Positions 8,027 to 17,977 are shown, counted from the stretch's first letter. The stretch is 64,000 bases of DNA from Nostoc desertorum CM1-VF14 (GCA_019359245.1 JAHHHR010000005.1:62001-126000), one strand, 5' to 3'. The notes: generated by a model not told the origin, from the sequence alone. A program made the numbers and translations.

Positions 8027-8356
8027 ATGATCCTTAAAATCGTCCAGAACTTTGATAGCAGTTTCACTCTTGAAGCACAAGCTCAAGAAACTTTATTCAA
8101 TTTATTGACCAGCGAAGCTTTCTTAAACCAAATTCGTCAACAATTACAGTGTGAGCAAGTTAAATTTATAGAATTACTTTTTCAACCAGTTCCTTACAGC
8201 TTAACTACCACTAAAGGAATGCCAGCAGAATTTGAAAAGTATCATGAATCTGATGAATATGCCATCATCAACGTTCCACCAAATTTTATGTTTAGTGCTA
8301 AGATTTTTAAACCCAGTCGCCTTTGTGCAATTTACCAAAAAGTTGATAATGGGTAA
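8027..8356 (+). CDS. Conserved-looking hypothetical protein, 109 residues
   Basis: A soluble protein with no signal peptide or membrane segment. The N-terminal half is helical and amphipathic (LEAQAQETLFNLLTSEAFLNQIRQQL), and the C-terminal half is beta-rich. There is no recognisable motif. It precedes the GIY-YIG-like gene on the same strand by 72 bases, so the two may be co-transcribed. Function unknown. Confidence 0.55.
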   Translation: MILKIVQNFDSSFTLEAQAQETLFNLLTSEAFLNQIRQQLQCEQVKFIELLFQPVPYSLTTTKGMPAEFEKYHESDEYAIINVPPNFMFSAKIFKPSRLCAIYQKVDNG

Positions 8357-8428
8357 TTTTCAAGATAGGTTTTCCCTAATTAGCAATTCTTAATTTTGTA
8401 GGCAGATAGTAAGTTTAATATTTGATGT

Positions 8429-8977
8429 ATGGCTCTTGAAACGAATCTTTCTTCTTTGGCAGCCCTGGAATACATTCCTTACATTGACGATCGCGGTCAA
8501 TTACCTGAACAATTTCAAAGTAAAATCGGGGTATATGCCATCTTTAACCAAGAAAAAGTACTCCAATTCGTAGGATATTCTCGTGATGTTTACCTCAGCC
8601 TCAAGCAGCATTTAGTCCGTCAGCCACAGCAATGCTATTGGGTAAAAGTTCAAACTATTGAACGCCCTAGTCGCACAATTTTAGAAAATACTGAAAATGC
8701 TTGGATTACTGAAAATGGTAGTGTGCCCTGGGGAAATGGGGATCAAAAAGAAAAATGGACTCATCCTATTGATGTCAAAGTTTTAATGACACCTGAAGAA
8801 CAGGCAAATTATCAAAATCCAGCTAATGATGAATTAGCACAAATAAAAATTATTAAAAATGTGGCGCGGAGAGTAGAAGCAGAAATTTCAACGCAATTAT
8901 TAAAAGTGCGTGGTTTGCAAATGCAAATTCGCTTCAATCCTAAATTGAAAGAAGAAGGTTTACTAGATTTGAAATGA
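8429..8977 (+). CDS. GIY-YIG nuclease-like domain protein
   Basis: 182 residues. In the N-terminal third, SKIGVYAIFNQ followed by LQFVGYSRDVYLSLKQHL matches the two strands and first helix of a GIY-YIG domain (GVY in place of GIY, FVG in place of YIG), with the Arg of YSRD at the catalytic Arg position. A later E of ILENTENAW could be the metal-binding Glu. The C-terminal 60 residues are helical and charged. Cyanobacteria carry stand-alone proteins of this type with unproved nuclease activity, so catalysis is uncertain. Confidence 0.7.
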   Translation: MALETNLSSLAALEYIPYIDDRGQLPEQFQSKIGVYAIFNQEKVLQFVGYSRDVYLSLKQHLVRQPQQCYWVKVQTIERPSRTILENTENAWITENGSVPWGNGDQKEKWTHPIDVKVLMTPEEQANYQNPANDELAQIKIIKNVARRVEAEISTQLLKVRGLQMQIRFNPKLKEEGLLDLK

Positions 8978-9025
8978 AGATAGTTTTGGGGAAAATTATC
9001 TTAGGAATATTGCTTGTAATCTCCC

Positions 9026-9205
9026 ATGACAATATAGCTGCTGAACGATCGCTATCAAGTTATTATCCACACACTGGGCGCTGGTGGATTTGGTGAAACC
9101 TATCTAGCAGAAGATACGTACCTACATACATCCGAAGCACCGTTGTGTGGTTAAATACTAAGACCGATTCACGACAATCCCAAAATTTACCAGTTAAGCT
9201 GTTAC
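9026..9205 (+). pseudogene. Relic of a Ser/Thr protein kinase N-lobe
   Basis: The frame from 9038 reads LLNDRYQVI, then TLGAGGFGETYLAEDT, which is the start and glycine loop (GxGxFG) of cyanobacterial Pkn2-type kinases. Just after the loop the frame shifts: HRCVVKY (with the expected VxK lysine) is in another frame, and LRPIHDNPKIYQL in yet another. A stop codon also lies between the ATG at 9026 and LLN. No C-lobe remains. It is a dead fragment. Confidence 0.7.
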
Positions 9206-9394
9206 GCATTTAACTTGAACATTTACATGAAGGCTGATGACTGATGACGGTTAACCCTCATCAGTGTAAATTGCTGTCAAAATTAGAGCAGCAGAATGTA
9301 GAGCATATCAGCAAATATCAAGATTGTTACGGCTTGAGATATTTTAAAAGATAATATTTTCATAATTATAGCATTTCACAGAATATCTGATCTA

Positions 9395-9535
9395 TACAGC
9401 GGTTCTCGTTTGCATAAAATACATTTTTAAATCTCACCCCTAACCCCTCTCTTTAGCAAGAAGAAGGGAGTATTTGCGTACCTAAAACACAAGATGAGGT
9501 TCAGGCTGTATTGCACTAAAGTGAGAACCTCTGTA
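9395..9535. mobile_element. MITE-like element with about 20-bp terminal inverted repeats
   Basis: 141 bases. The left end TACAGCGGTTCTCGTTTG and the right end (read inverted) TACAGAGGTTCTCACTTT match at most positions. TA stands at both edges, as for IS630/Tc1-type targets. There is no coding capacity. This is a non-autonomous element by structure; the family is inferred. Confidence 0.55.
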
Positions 9536-10106
9536 TTGGTAGGGGTATCACACACGATATATTTATTGCAAATATTCTTATAAGTGCTATACTTTTTTAA
9601 GTATATTAACTTGGACTTATCAAACGATTTATTGCTACTTATTAGATAATATCTAAGTTAGCTAGTGTAACATACCGGACAGATTACTAGATATTTAATA
9701 GCCTAAAATCGCTGGATATTAGAGGCTAATTCTAGCAAAATCTATATGCAGTTAGAGCGAAACTGTTTTTTTGTTACCCAAAGTCCATCTCTAGATACTA
9801 GGCAGTTTGAAAACCAGGCATTTATATATGATATATAAAATTGCTATCTCGAAGATTAGCAATCCATAAGTTAAAGAAATGCCATTTTTATATTTTCTTT
9901 GTTATTTTGTATTTAACGGGACAGTTCTTCCTCATTTGGTGGGCTTAAATAACAATTAGTTAAACCATTTCCCCCCAAAGATCCATGTAAATTCTTTGCT
10001 TTGTGCTTATTTTCCTTCCTAACTTACAAGCACAATGCAAATTGACCAGATAGATTACATGGTAATATTCCAAATCGGCAAATAGTTCATCTACACAAGG
10101 AAAACC

Positions 10107-10478
10107 TTGCCTACGACTATGCTTAAAACAATTAATCAGCGTATTTTTCTGCCTGCTTTTATTAGCCCTTTAGAAGAAAAGAATCAAAAAGGTAGTAAAA
10201 AGCAATTTACTAGACCGAAATTAGATTTACTGCAACCATTACGCCAATGGCTAGACAAAATTGAAATTCAGAATCGGAAATTAGCCAAATTGATTGCTAA
10301 AGTGATCCCCGCCCAGTGTCCATTCGAGCGCGATATCACGCTTTTTGGTCGCAAAATAGCTCACATTCCGCCAATGTGCAAGCTTAATCCGCTTTATAAC
10401 GAACTTGTCTATTTGCGTTTTCGCGCTTTGTGTTATCTAGTAGATCAGTGTGGAGAGGATATTCAATCCTACTGCTGA
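10107..10478 (+). CDS. Mo-dependent nitrogenase C-terminal family (Mo-nitro_C) protein, copy 2
   Basis: 123 residues. The same core as copy 1 at 5156: AQCPFERDITLFGRK, HIPPMCKLNPLYNE, LRFRALCYLVDQCGED and terminal YC. It has a longer, lysine-rich N-terminus of about 35 residues. The TTG start at 10107 is supported by AAGGA five bases upstream; an in-frame ATG at 10119 is the alternative. A cupin gene starts 22 bases after the stop and is probably in the same operon. The family has no established biochemical function. Confidence 0.82.
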   Translation: MPTTMLKTINQRIFLPAFISPLEEKNQKGSKKQFTRPKLDLLQPLRQWLDKIEIQNRKLAKLIAKVIPAQCPFERDITLFGRKIAHIPPMCKLNPLYNELVYLRFRALCYLVDQCGEDIQSYC

Positions 10479-10500
10479 AGATAACTAGAGAAAACACAAT

Positions 10501-10773
10501 ATGGGCATTAAAATTGAGCATCAACCCCAACAAGAACGCCTCAATGAATTGGGTGTCTTTAAATGGGAAATTTGGGAAAAGGAAGTCTCAAAATTCCCTT
10601 GGACTTATGATTCTCAAGAAACTTGCTACTTTTTAGAAGGTGACGTACTTGTTACTCCTGATGGTGGACAACCAGTGCAAATGGGTAAAGGCGATTTGGT
10701 GACTTTTCCTGCTGGTATGTCTTGCACATGGGAAATTACAAAGGACGTGAAAAAGCATTATTACTTTGATTAA
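10501..10773 (+). CDS. Small single-domain cupin (DUF861 type)
   Basis: 90 residues forming one cupin barrel. WEIWEKEVSKFPW leads into the first strand, YFLEGDVLVTPDGG is cupin motif 1 (Glu kept, the usual histidines mostly lost), and MGKGDLVTFPAGMSCTWEI is motif 2. This pattern is that of the cupin_3/DUF861 group related to ureidoglycine aminohydrolase domains. Many small members have no known substrate. It follows the Mo-nitro_C gene by 22 bp on the same strand. Confidence 0.8.
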   Translation: MGIKIEHQPQQERLNELGVFKWEIWEKEVSKFPWTYDSQETCYFLEGDVLVTPDGGQPVQMGKGDLVTFPAGMSCTWEITKDVKKHYYFD

Positions 10774-11231
10774 TCAACAGAAAAGCGTGATCCCCTTTGT
10801 TTAGTTGATGATCTAGAAGATGAAAATCTCATAACTTAGCTGAGATTTCAACTACAGGGCGATTTGCAGTAAGTGTTGTAAGATAAAGTGACAGAATTGG
10901 TAAATTGCTTATATCCATATCTGTCAAAACTTGTTGCAACTACATCTCCTAAACAATATTTGTAGAAATAAATAGTCTCATTTTCTGCAAATTTTGCAGG
11001 AAGTTCTTGCCTAGTTGGTGACCGATAACTAAAAATATGAAAGCCATCTATAAGATCCCCGACTTCTTTGAGAAGCCGGGGATCTTATTATTGAAATTTA
11101 TTATAGCGATCGCCACCACTGTTAATCTTAGGAGTTCATAATCGTGTTAGTGGGAGTTTAATTACAGAAGATGCTGTTTAGCAGAAAAAGATTTTGTCCC
11201 ACCGCCATTTTATTGAGGAAAATCATCAAAA
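10774..11231. other. Intergenic region with a strong hairpin
   Basis: 458 bases. The only clear structure is the hairpin at 11051-11087, described separately. No gene is seen. GAGGAAA lies about 12 bases before the next start. Confidence 0.45.
11051..11087. repeat. Hairpin of the GATCCCCGACTT type
   Basis: An 11-bp stem (TAAGATCCCCG with CGGGGATCTTA), then one mismatch, five more pairs and a three-base loop. It resembles the hairpin at 47648-47682. No T-run follows, and it is 280 bases from the cupin stop, so I read it as a dispersed palindrome rather than a sure terminator. Confidence 0.6.
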
Positions 11232-11978
11232 ATGTTACTGCATTTAAGTACTTGGCCAGAAGTCGAAGCTTATTTACAGCAGTCCAAGGGGATTATTTTC
11301 CCTATTGGTTCCACAGAACAACATGGGCCAACCGGGTTAATTGGTACTGATGCCATTTGTGCAGAAGCGATCGCATCTGGTGTAGGTGATGCAACTCAAG
11401 CGATCGTTGGCCCTACAATCAATGTGGGGATGGCATTGCACCATACTGCTTTTCCTGGTTCAATCAGTCTGCGTCCTAGCACTTTAATTCAAGTAGTGCG
11501 AGATTATGTAACTTGTTTAGCTAAAGCTGGTTTTAGCAAGTTCTACTTTATTAACGGACACGGCGGTAATATCGCCACCCTCAAAGCAGCTTTTTCAGAA
11601 ACTTACGCGCATTTAGAAGATTTGCAGATTCCCAATGCTCAACAGGTGCAATGTCAAGTGGCAAACTGGTTTATGTGCGGTTCTGTATATAAGCTAGCTA
11701 AAGAATTATATGGGGATCAAGAAGGTTCTCATGCAACGCCAAGTGAAGTAGCCCTCACCCAGTACGTTTATCCAGAGGCGATTAAGCAAGCACCTCTTTC
11801 ACCAGAAGTTGCAAGCGGATACAGGATTTATAGCGCAGCAGACTTTCGAGCGCGTTATCCAGATGGACGCATGGGATCAAATCCGGGTTTAGCAACCCCT
11901 GAACACGGTAAGCAATTTTATGATTTGGCGGTGAAAGAACTTAGCAGTGGGTATTTGGAATTTGTGAACGCAGAATAA
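11232..11978 (+). CDS. Creatininase-family amidohydrolase
   Basis: 248 residues. The metal-binding signature of the creatininase family is present: Glu29 and His31 in GSTEQHG, Asp40 in GTDAICAE, and His110 in FINGHGGN, with a later Glu in GSHATPSE. Family members hydrolyse cyclic or linear amides with two metal ions; known substrates include creatinine and a formamide intermediate of riboflavin/F420 synthesis. Creatinine is unlikely here and the true substrate is unknown. It is a single gene, and a WD40 relic begins four bases after its stop. Confidence 0.82.
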   Translation: MLLHLSTWPEVEAYLQQSKGIIFPIGSTEQHGPTGLIGTDAICAEAIASGVGDATQAIVGPTINVGMALHHTAFPGSISLRPSTLIQVVRDYVTCLAKAGFSKFYFINGHGGNIATLKAAFSETYAHLEDLQIPNAQQVQCQVANWFMCGSVYKLAKELYGDQEGSHATPSEVALTQYVYPEAIKQAPLSPEVASGYRIYSAADFRARYPDGRMGSNPGLATPEHGKQFYDLAVKELSSGYLEFVNAE

Positions 11979-11981
11979 AGC

Positions 11982-12103
11982 GCTAGTTTTAGCCCGGATG
12001 GCAAACGCATTCTCACCGCCAGTTTAGACAACACCGTGCGGGTGTAGGACATTGGTGGTAAGCAAAGTGCCGAACTCAAAGAGCATACTGGAATTTACGC
12101 TAC
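11982..12103 (+). pseudogene. Relic of a WD40-repeat protein
   Basis: Translation from 11982 gives ASFSPDGKRILTASLDNT then VRV, a stop, DIGGKQSAELKEHTG. This is one typical WD40 blade in which the Trp codon of VWD has become TAG, followed by the start of the next blade. Nothing recognisable flanks it. It is a single-repeat fragment, probably left by a deletion. Confidence 0.65.
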
Positions 12104-12459
12104 AGGAGATTTGCCCTCTTGGGCGATTGGTGCAAGCCTGTCGTCTAACGGCGAGTCTATGAATGTGGAATCCCCTCACTAATAGGCACGGGGAGTGTCA
12201 AGTCGCTTCTCTACGAGACGCTGCGCGAACGCTCCAATTAAAAATTAAAAATTTTAGTGTTAGCTCTGAACTCACCACTAATTGTTCGCGTAGCGTCCCG
12301 TAGGGAAGACCGCCACAATCAAAGATTGTCGCGGGGGCTGTACCTAGAATTAATTAATTCAAAATTATTTTTATTCTTCTTAACAGAATTTTGAATTTTG
12401 CATTTTGAATTCAAAAAAGGTCAAAATAGTATTTCCACGCTGATAAATTAAAGGAGATT
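12104..12459. other. Intergenic region with two family-B repeats
   Basis: Contains GCTTCTCTACGAGACGCTGC at 12204 and the inverted variant GCGTAGCGTCCCGTAGGGAA at 12288, then AATTTTGAATTTTG-type simple repeats up to the hydrolase gene. No gene seen. Confidence 0.5.
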
Positions 12460-13413
12460 GTGACCACTACACTACACTGGCAAGAACGGGTTGGTAATCA
12501 AAGGGATTGGGTTTGGCGCGGTTGGCAAACTCGCTATACTTACATTCGCGCTGCCCAAAATAATCACAAGACAACACCCTTGATATTGCTACATGGCTTT
12601 GGCGCTTCCATTGGTCATTGGCGACATAATTTAGAGGTTTTGGCTGAACATCACACAGTTTACGCCATCGATATGCTGGGTTTTGGCGCTTCAGAAAAAG
12701 CCGCAGCTAATTACAGCATCGAACTCTGGGTTGAGCAGGTTTACGACTTTTGGAAAACATTTATCCGTCAACCAGCGATATTAATAGGCAATTCCAACGG
12801 TTCACTGATTTCTATGACCGCCGCCGCCACTCACCCCGATATGGTGCTGGGTATGGTGATGATGAGTTTACCCGACCCTTCTCTAGAGCAAGAAGCAATC
12901 CCGCTTGTGCTGCAACCGATTGTCAGAGCAATTAAAAATATTGTCGCTTCGCCGTTGATTCTGAAACCCGTGTTTAACTTCGTGCGCCGTCCTGGCGTGC
13001 TACGCCGCTGGGCTAGTCTTGCCTACGCTAACCCAGAGGCGATTACTGATGAACTTATAGAAATTTTAGCTGGCCCTCCCCAAGATAAAGGTTCAGCGAG
13101 GGCTTTTAGTGCTTTATTCAAAGCTGCGATCGGAATTAACTTTAGTCCCAGTGTCAAAACGGTGTTACCAACCTTAACAATTCCCATGTTGTTAATTTGG
13201 GGACAAAAGGATCGGTTTGTTCCCCCAGCGCTGGCTAGCCAATTCGCCCAATATAACGACAAGTTGGAAGTGCTGAATTTAGAAGACGTGGGTCATTGTC
13301 CCCATGATGAATGCCCGGAACAAGTCAACCAAGCTATTTTAGATCGGATTGAAAGGTGGGTTAGCGTAGGCGCAGCCAGCCGCAGGCATCACCAAGCATC
13401 ACTTACTCCTTAA
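12460..13413 (+). CDS. Alpha/beta-fold hydrolase
   Basis: 317 residues. Oxyanion segment LLHGFGAS near residue 45, nucleophile Ser112 in GNSNGS, acid in WGQKDRFVPP, and histidine in DVGHCPHDECPE. This is a complete Ser-Asp-His triad of the haloperoxidase/epoxide-hydrolase-like group. Plants and cyanobacteria have close relatives annotated as pheophytinase or chlorophyll-dephytylase-like, but the substrate here is not shown. The GTG start follows AAAGGAG by about three bases. The last 17 residues (VGAASRRHHQASLTP end) are encoded by a palindromic family-A repeat at 13364 and look added after the normal end of the fold. Confidence 0.85.
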   Translation: MTTTLHWQERVGNQRDWVWRGWQTRYTYIRAAQNNHKTTPLILLHGFGASIGHWRHNLEVLAEHHTVYAIDMLGFGASEKAAANYSIELWVEQVYDFWKTFIRQPAILIGNSNGSLISMTAAATHPDMVLGMVMMSLPDPSLEQEAIPLVLQPIVRAIKNIVASPLILKPVFNFVRRPGVLRRWASLAYANPEAITDELIEILAGPPQDKGSARAFSALFKAAIGINFSPSVKTVLPTLTIPMLLIWGQKDRFVPPALASQFAQYNDKLEVLNLEDVGHCPHDECPEQVNQAILDRIERWVSVGAASRRHHQASLTP

Positions 13414-13460
13414 ATAATTATGCAATGGGAGCGTAGGCGTAGCCCGCCGTAGGCATCGCG
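13364..13460. repeat. Two family-A palindromic repeats, one inside the hydrolase 3' end
   Basis: Copy 1 at 13364-13391 lies in frame in the hydrolase tail. Copy 2 at 13431-13460 lies 17 bases after its stop codon. Both have the form GCGTAGGCG, middle, then GGCAT. Confidence 0.7.
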
Positions 13461-13505
13461 CCAATCAATACCTTTCCCACTATTAAATTTTGAATTGTTT
13501 AACAC

Positions 13506-13874
13506 CTAGCCGATCGTGGCTTGGTTAGTGTCAACATCTGTAGCGCCATGCACAGAACGAGCTACAGAAACCATCTTGTTGAGAATGTCTTGACTGGGAA
13601 CTTTACCTTTCAACACCACAGTACTACCCGTTTGAGCAACCCAAAGAGTATTAATATCATCGAGTTGGGGATCTTGATCAAATGCCAAGGCTACCCGCTT
13701 TGCCAACCCACTTTGGTCGTATTCACCACTTAAGCCTAGACGTTCTGGGGGTATTGATTGAGTAGCAGTAGACGCGATATTAGTATTAGGAGCTTGTGCT
13801 ACTGACTGCGGAGTAGGATTTACCTGTGCATTTTGAGGTTTTTCCATTCCAAATAGTCTTTTTAACCAACCCAT
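13506..13874 (-). CDS. BON-domain protein
   Basis: 122 residues. A low-complexity N-terminal half (about 1-55, rich in Asn, Pro, Gln, Thr) is followed by one BON domain: LAKRVALAFDQDPQLDD, then LWVAQTGSTVVLKGKVPSQDILNKMVSVARSVHGATDVDT. BON domains bind phospholipid or other envelope ligands. There is no signal peptide; the N-terminus MGWLKRLFG is short, basic and amphipathic and might touch a membrane. CTCCTTT on the plus strand, close to the start, gives AAAGGAG as ribosome site. It is a single gene. Confidence 0.8.
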   Translation of the reverse strand: MGWLKRLFGMEKPQNAQVNPTPQSVAQAPNTNIASTATQSIPPERLGLSGEYDQSGLAKRVALAFDQDPQLDDINTLWVAQTGSTVVLKGKVPSQDILNKMVSVARSVHGATDVDTNQATIG

Positions 13875-14220
13875 AAAAACTTTTCTCCTTTAGAGACTCA
13901 TTAAATCTGAGTATAAAAGCTTTACACAAATCCCACATCTGCCAAAGAAAAGAGATGCATTCAATGAAATTACTCCTTCCAGGATGATTTTTGCTCAATT
14001 TTTATCTCTAGAGAATGCAATGAGTGCAGCTATTGAGTTTACAATAATAGGTCGCACTGACAATTAGTGCAGTAGTACGCCACAACAGAAATCAACATAC
14101 ATTTGACAAAATGTCAAGAGTTTATAACTCAAGGAATTTTGAATTTTGAATGAGTGAATTCTGCAAAGCAGTACTAGTGTCTGCGTTCCTCCAATCCTGT
14201 GCTAGCCTCTGTTGGCGAAG
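13875..14220. other. Intergenic region, divergent promoters expected
   Basis: 346 bases between the BON gene and ilvN, read divergently. No hairpin, repeat of note or small gene seen. Confidence 0.35.
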
Positions 14221-14739
14221 ATGAAACATACCCTTTCAGTTCTCGTAGAAGATGAGGCGGGTGTTCTTTCCCGCATTTCTGGTTTATTCGCCCGTCGCGG
14301 CTTTAATATTGAAAGCCTTGCTGTTGGCCCTGCTGAACAGGGAGGAGTTTCCCGAATCACGATGGTTGTACCTGGTGATGATCGCGTTATTGAGCAACTC
14401 ACAAAACAACTATACAAGTTAGTCAATGTCCTTAAGGTACAGGATATTACCGAAACTCCTTGCGTAGAGCGGGAATTGATGCTTGTGAAGGTGAATGCTA
14501 GTAGCAGCAATCGCTCAGAAGTGATCGAACTATCTCAGATTTTCCGGGCGCGAGTTGTGGACGTAGCCGAAGATTCTCTCACCTTAGAAGTTGTGGGAGA
14601 TCCAGGTAAAATGGTAGCGATCGTGCAAGTGTTGCAAAAATTTGGTTTAAGAGAAATCGCCCGCACTGGCAAAATTGCCCTGACTCGTGAATCGGGTGTG
14701 AATACCGAGTTACTCAAGTCTTTGGAAGCAAAAGTTTAG
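14221..14739 (+). CDS. ilvN: Acetolactate synthase small (regulatory) subunit
   Basis: 172 residues from the ATG; an in-frame TTG three codons upstream is less likely because the family normally starts [12 protein letters not shown]. The N-terminal ACT domain (about 1-80) has [24 protein letters not shown] and [13 protein letters not shown]. The C-terminal domain follows with [18 protein letters not shown] and [16 protein letters not shown]. It binds the catalytic subunit and gives feedback inhibition by valine. In cyanobacteria it commonly stands apart from ilvB, as here. Confidence 0.93.
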   Translation: MKHTLSVLVEDEAGVLSRISGLFARRGFNIESLAVGPAEQGGVSRITMVVPGDDRVIEQLTKQLYKLVNVLKVQDITETPCVERELMLVKVNASSSNRSEVIELSQIFRARVVDVAEDSLTLEVVGDPGKMVAIVQVLQKFGLREIARTGKIALTRESGVNTELLKSLEAKV

Positions 14740-14880
14740 TTGGCAACTTAAATAAAGGCTTGTAAATAATCAACTTGTGGGGGCGCAAAAGTCAAAATGT
14801 AACGAATGCACTACTAGCATAAAACAAAGACGCAAAAGCACTCTCTGCGCCTCTGCGTCTCTGCATCAGATATTCTCTAC

Positions 14881-17673
14881 TTACACCATTTCAGACGAAG
14901 CCTGCACCATCTGCTGAGGCTGTGGCTGGAACATAAACAACGAGTACACCACATCTCGGCGGATGTTGACCATCATATCCAAGAAGAGTTCGTAACCCTC
15001 GCTCTTATACTCAATTAATGGGTCTTTTTGCCCATAGCCACGTAATCCTACCGATTCGCGCAAAGCATCCATTTGTTGCAGGTGTTCCCGCCACAGAGTA
15101 TCAATGCGTTGCAAAATAAAGAAGCGTTCTGCTTGACGCATAAGTCCGGGTTGAACTTGGTCAATCTGCGCTTCTTTGAGGTCGTAAGCAATCCGCACCT
15201 GTTCATGGAGGAAGGCTTTAATCTCGCCAACAGACATATCCTCTAATTGATTTGGCTGCAAATCCGCTAGCAGATAGACAAATTCTTTAACTTTCTCAAC
15301 CAGCTTTTCTAACTCCCACTCTTCTGAGGGTAAGTCTACGTTGATATAGTAATCAACGATGTCATCCATCGTTTTTTCGGCGTACTTGATTACCTGTTCT
15401 TTCAAGTCTTGACCTTCTAACACCCGCCGACGTTCAGCATAAATAGCACGACGTTGATTATTCATCACCTCGTCATACTCAAATACCTGCTTACGAATGT
15501 CGTAGTAGTAGGTTTCAACTTTTTTCTGTGCGCCTTCCAAACTGCGGGTGAGCATCCCAGATTCGATGGGCATATCTTCTTCCACTTGGAAAGCATTCAT
15601 TAACCCAGCGACGCGATCGCCTCCAAAAATCCGTAGTAGGTTATCCTCTAAACTGAGGAAGAATCTCGTGGTTCCAGGGTCACCTTGTCTTCCTGCACGT
15701 CCGCGCAATTGGTTATCAATCCGCCGCGATTCGTGGCGTTCTGTACCAATTACGTGCAAACCGCCGATTTGCACTACCTCATCATGTTCGCGGGTAGTAA
15801 ATTGTTCATATTCCTGCTTAACACGGTTGTAAGCTTCCCGCAATTTCTGAATTACAGGGTCATCAATGGGAGCTTTTTCTGCGGCTACAGCTACCTTTTC
15901 TTCAGCTTCCAATTCTGGTAAGCTGCGATCGCCATATTCACGCACCGCAATTTCTACTGCATCTTTAAGTAGTTTTTCTGTTTCTTTTGTTAACTGGGTG
16001 GGGAAAATTTCTGGTGAAGCCCGCCAAGTTTTGACTTTTTTGCCAGGGACAAAGCCTTGACCACCTCCATGTCCTGTAGGCAATCCGGCTGGTCTTTGAA
16101 CGCCAAAGCTATCTTCATCTTCTGGCATGACGATTCGGGGCATGAAGTATTCCCGCAGCTTCAGACGTGCCATGTACTCGGAGTTACCACCCAAAATAAT
16201 GTCTGTACCTCTACCAGCCATGTTAGTAGCAATGGTTACAGCACCTTTTCGTCCAGCTTGGGCGACGATTTCCGCCTCACGCTCGACGTTCTCCGGACGG
16301 GCGTTGAGTAATTCGTGGGGAATCGCCAATTCCTTCAGCAGTCGGCTGAGAAGTTCAGATTTTTCTACACTAGTGGTTCCTACTAATACGGGTCTGCCGA
16401 GTTCGTGCATTTCGGCACATTCTCTAGCGATCGCACCCCACTTGCCCGGTTCTGTCTTAAAGACCATATCAGACAAGTCTTCGCGTCTTCTGTCACGGTT
16501 GGTAGGAATTACCGCAACTTCCAATTTGTAAATTTTTTCAAATTCCGGTTCTTCTGTTTTTGCTGTTCCGGTCATTCCACCAAGCTTTGGATACAGCAAG
16601 AACAGATTTTGATAAGTAATTGTCGCTAGAGTTTGAGTTTCTGGCTGAATTTCTACGTGTTCTTTGGCTTCAATCGCCTGGTGTAGTCCATCACTCCAAC
16701 GCCGTCCAGGTAGCACCCGACCGGTAAATTCATCCACAATTACCACTTCGTCATTGCGGACGATGTAATTTACGTCTTTAAGGAAAAGTTCTTTGGCTTT
16801 AATTGCATTGAAAACGAAGTGCGCCCAAGGATCTTCTGGGTCAAATAAATCTGTGACTCCCAAAAGATTTTCGGATTCTGCAAAACCTTCATCTGTCAAT
16901 AGCACGTTACGAGCTTTTTCATCTACATCATAATGCTCGTCTTTTTTGAGTGTAAATGCGATTTCAGCAGCTTGCAGATACTTTTCTGTAGGTCTTTCTA
17001 CCTGCCCAGAAATAATTAGCGGTGTCCGTGCTTCATCAACTAAAATCGAGTCTACCTCGTCAATCACGCAATAATTGAACGGGCGTTGCACCACATCTGC
17101 CATTGATGTCGCCATGTTATCCCGCAGGTAGTCAAACCCTACTTCGCTGTTGGTGACATAAGTAATATCACAGTCGTAGTTTTTTTGGCGTTCACTGGGA
17201 GTCATGGTTGACTGGATTAGCCCCACACTCAGCCCCAAGAATCGATGCACCTGTCCCATCCATTCAGCATCCCGACGAGCCAGGTAATCGTTCACAGTGA
17301 CGACGTGTACACCTTTACCAGTCAGGCCATTTAAATAACTTGGTAAAGTTGCTACAAGCGTTTTACCCTCGCCGGTTTTCATTTCGGCAATTTGCCCTAC
17401 ATGCAAAATGATACCGCCAAGGAGTTGAACATCAAAGTGCCGCAAGCCTAAGACTCGCCGTCCTGCTTCCCGGACAACGGCGTAAGCTTCAGGCAATAGG
17501 TCATCCAGAGTTTCGCCTTTGGCAAACCGTTGTTTAAATTCAACGGTTTTACCTTTTAACTCATCATCGGAAAGAGCCTTAATTTCTTCCTCTAGAAGGT
17601 TAATTTCAGTAACAGAAGGTTGATATTTTTTAAGCTTACGAGCGTTGGGGTCGCCCAACAAAAGTTTTAGCAT
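14881..17673 (-). CDS. secA: Preprotein translocase ATPase SecA
   Basis: 930 residues, normal for cyanobacteria. In order: Walker A in [30 protein letters not shown], the preprotein cross-linking domain, [60 protein letters not shown], and a helical scaffold. It drives secretory proteins through SecYEG at the plasma and thylakoid membranes. It ends MVQASSEMV without the C-terminal zinc-binding tail seen in Escherichia coli, as is usual in cyanobacteria. An insertion with VPGKKVKTW around residues 540-620 is also typical of cyanobacterial SecA. It is a single gene on the minus strand. Confidence 0.98.
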   Translation of the reverse strand: MLKLLLGDPNARKLKKYQPSVTEINLLEEEIKALSDDELKGKTVEFKQRFAKGETLDDLLPEAYAVVREAGRRVLGLRHFDVQLLGGIILHVGQIAEMKTGEGKTLVATLPSYLNGLTGKGVHVVTVNDYLARRDAEWMGQVHRFLGLSVGLIQSTMTPSERQKNYDCDITYVTNSEVGFDYLRDNMATSMADVVQRPFNYCVIDEVDSILVDEARTPLIISGQVERPTEKYLQAAEIAFTLKKDEHYDVDEKARNVLLTDEGFAESENLLGVTDLFDPEDPWAHFVFNAIKAKELFLKDVNYIVRNDEVVIVDEFTGRVLPGRRWSDGLHQAIEAKEHVEIQPETQTLATITYQNLFLLYPKLGGMTGTAKTEEPEFEKIYKLEVAVIPTNRDRRREDLSDMVFKTEPGKWGAIARECAEMHELGRPVLVGTTSVEKSELLSRLLKELAIPHELLNARPENVEREAEIVAQAGRKGAVTIATNMAGRGTDIILGGNSEYMARLKLREYFMPRIVMPEDEDSFGVQRPAGLPTGHGGGQGFVPGKKVKTWRASPEIFPTQLTKETEKLLKDAVEIAVREYGDRSLPELEAEEKVAVAAEKAPIDDPVIQKLREAYNRVKQEYEQFTTREHDEVVQIGGLHVIGTERHESRRIDNQLRGRAGRQGDPGTTRFFLSLEDNLLRIFGGDRVAGLMNAFQVEEDMPIESGMLTRSLEGAQKKVETYYYDIRKQVFEYDEVMNNQRRAIYAERRRVLEGQDLKEQVIKYAEKTMDDIVDYYINVDLPSEEWELEKLVEKVKEFVYLLADLQPNQLEDMSVGEIKAFLHEQVRIAYDLKEAQIDQVQPGLMRQAERFFILQRIDTLWREHLQQMDALRESVGLRGYGQKDPLIEYKSEGYELFLDMMVNIRRDVVYSLFMFQPQPQQMVQASSEMV

Positions 17674-17977
17674 GGCAGATTATAGAACTGAATCAAGGGG
17701 GATGGGGATTAAAGGGTCGGCATTGATTATAAACATTTAACCCAACCCAACCGTCTTGGTTGTGGATGGGTGTCAAATCAGAATTAACTCAAAAACAGGA
17801 GAAAAACTAGGCAATCAGTTTACTAAATGATTGGTTTTAACTCTTATCTTATATTTAGTCTTTCTTCATAGTATCATTTTGCCCCCAGATGGGGCCAGAG
17901 AAGGAGTGGGGGAGAAAAGGGGAGAATTCTTTCCCCCTGCTCCCTGCTCCCTTGCCTCTTTTTCATCTCTTAACTTT
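17674..17977. other. Intergenic region with purine/pyrimidine-rich tract
   Basis: 304 bases upstream of secA. The left part should hold its promoter. 17885-17960 is a G/A-rich then C/T-rich tract (GGGGGAGAAAAGGGGAG then CCCCCTGCTCCCTGCTCCC) that could fold as a long imperfect hairpin. Confidence 0.45.

Larger units (their letters stand above)
8978..10106. other. Gene-poor 1.1-kb region with a kinase relic and a MITE-like element
   Basis: Holds a degraded Ser/Thr kinase start at 9026-9205 and an inverted-repeat element at 9395-9535. The rest (9536-10090) is AT-rich with no open frame of note and no hairpin I trust. The promoter of the Mo-nitro_C/cupin pair must be at its right end. Confidence 0.5.

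Noticed and set aside
5156..10478. Mo-nitro_C proteins as evidence for a nitrogenase cluster
   Set aside because: No nif, vnf or molybdenum-transport gene is in the window; the family name alone is not evidence.
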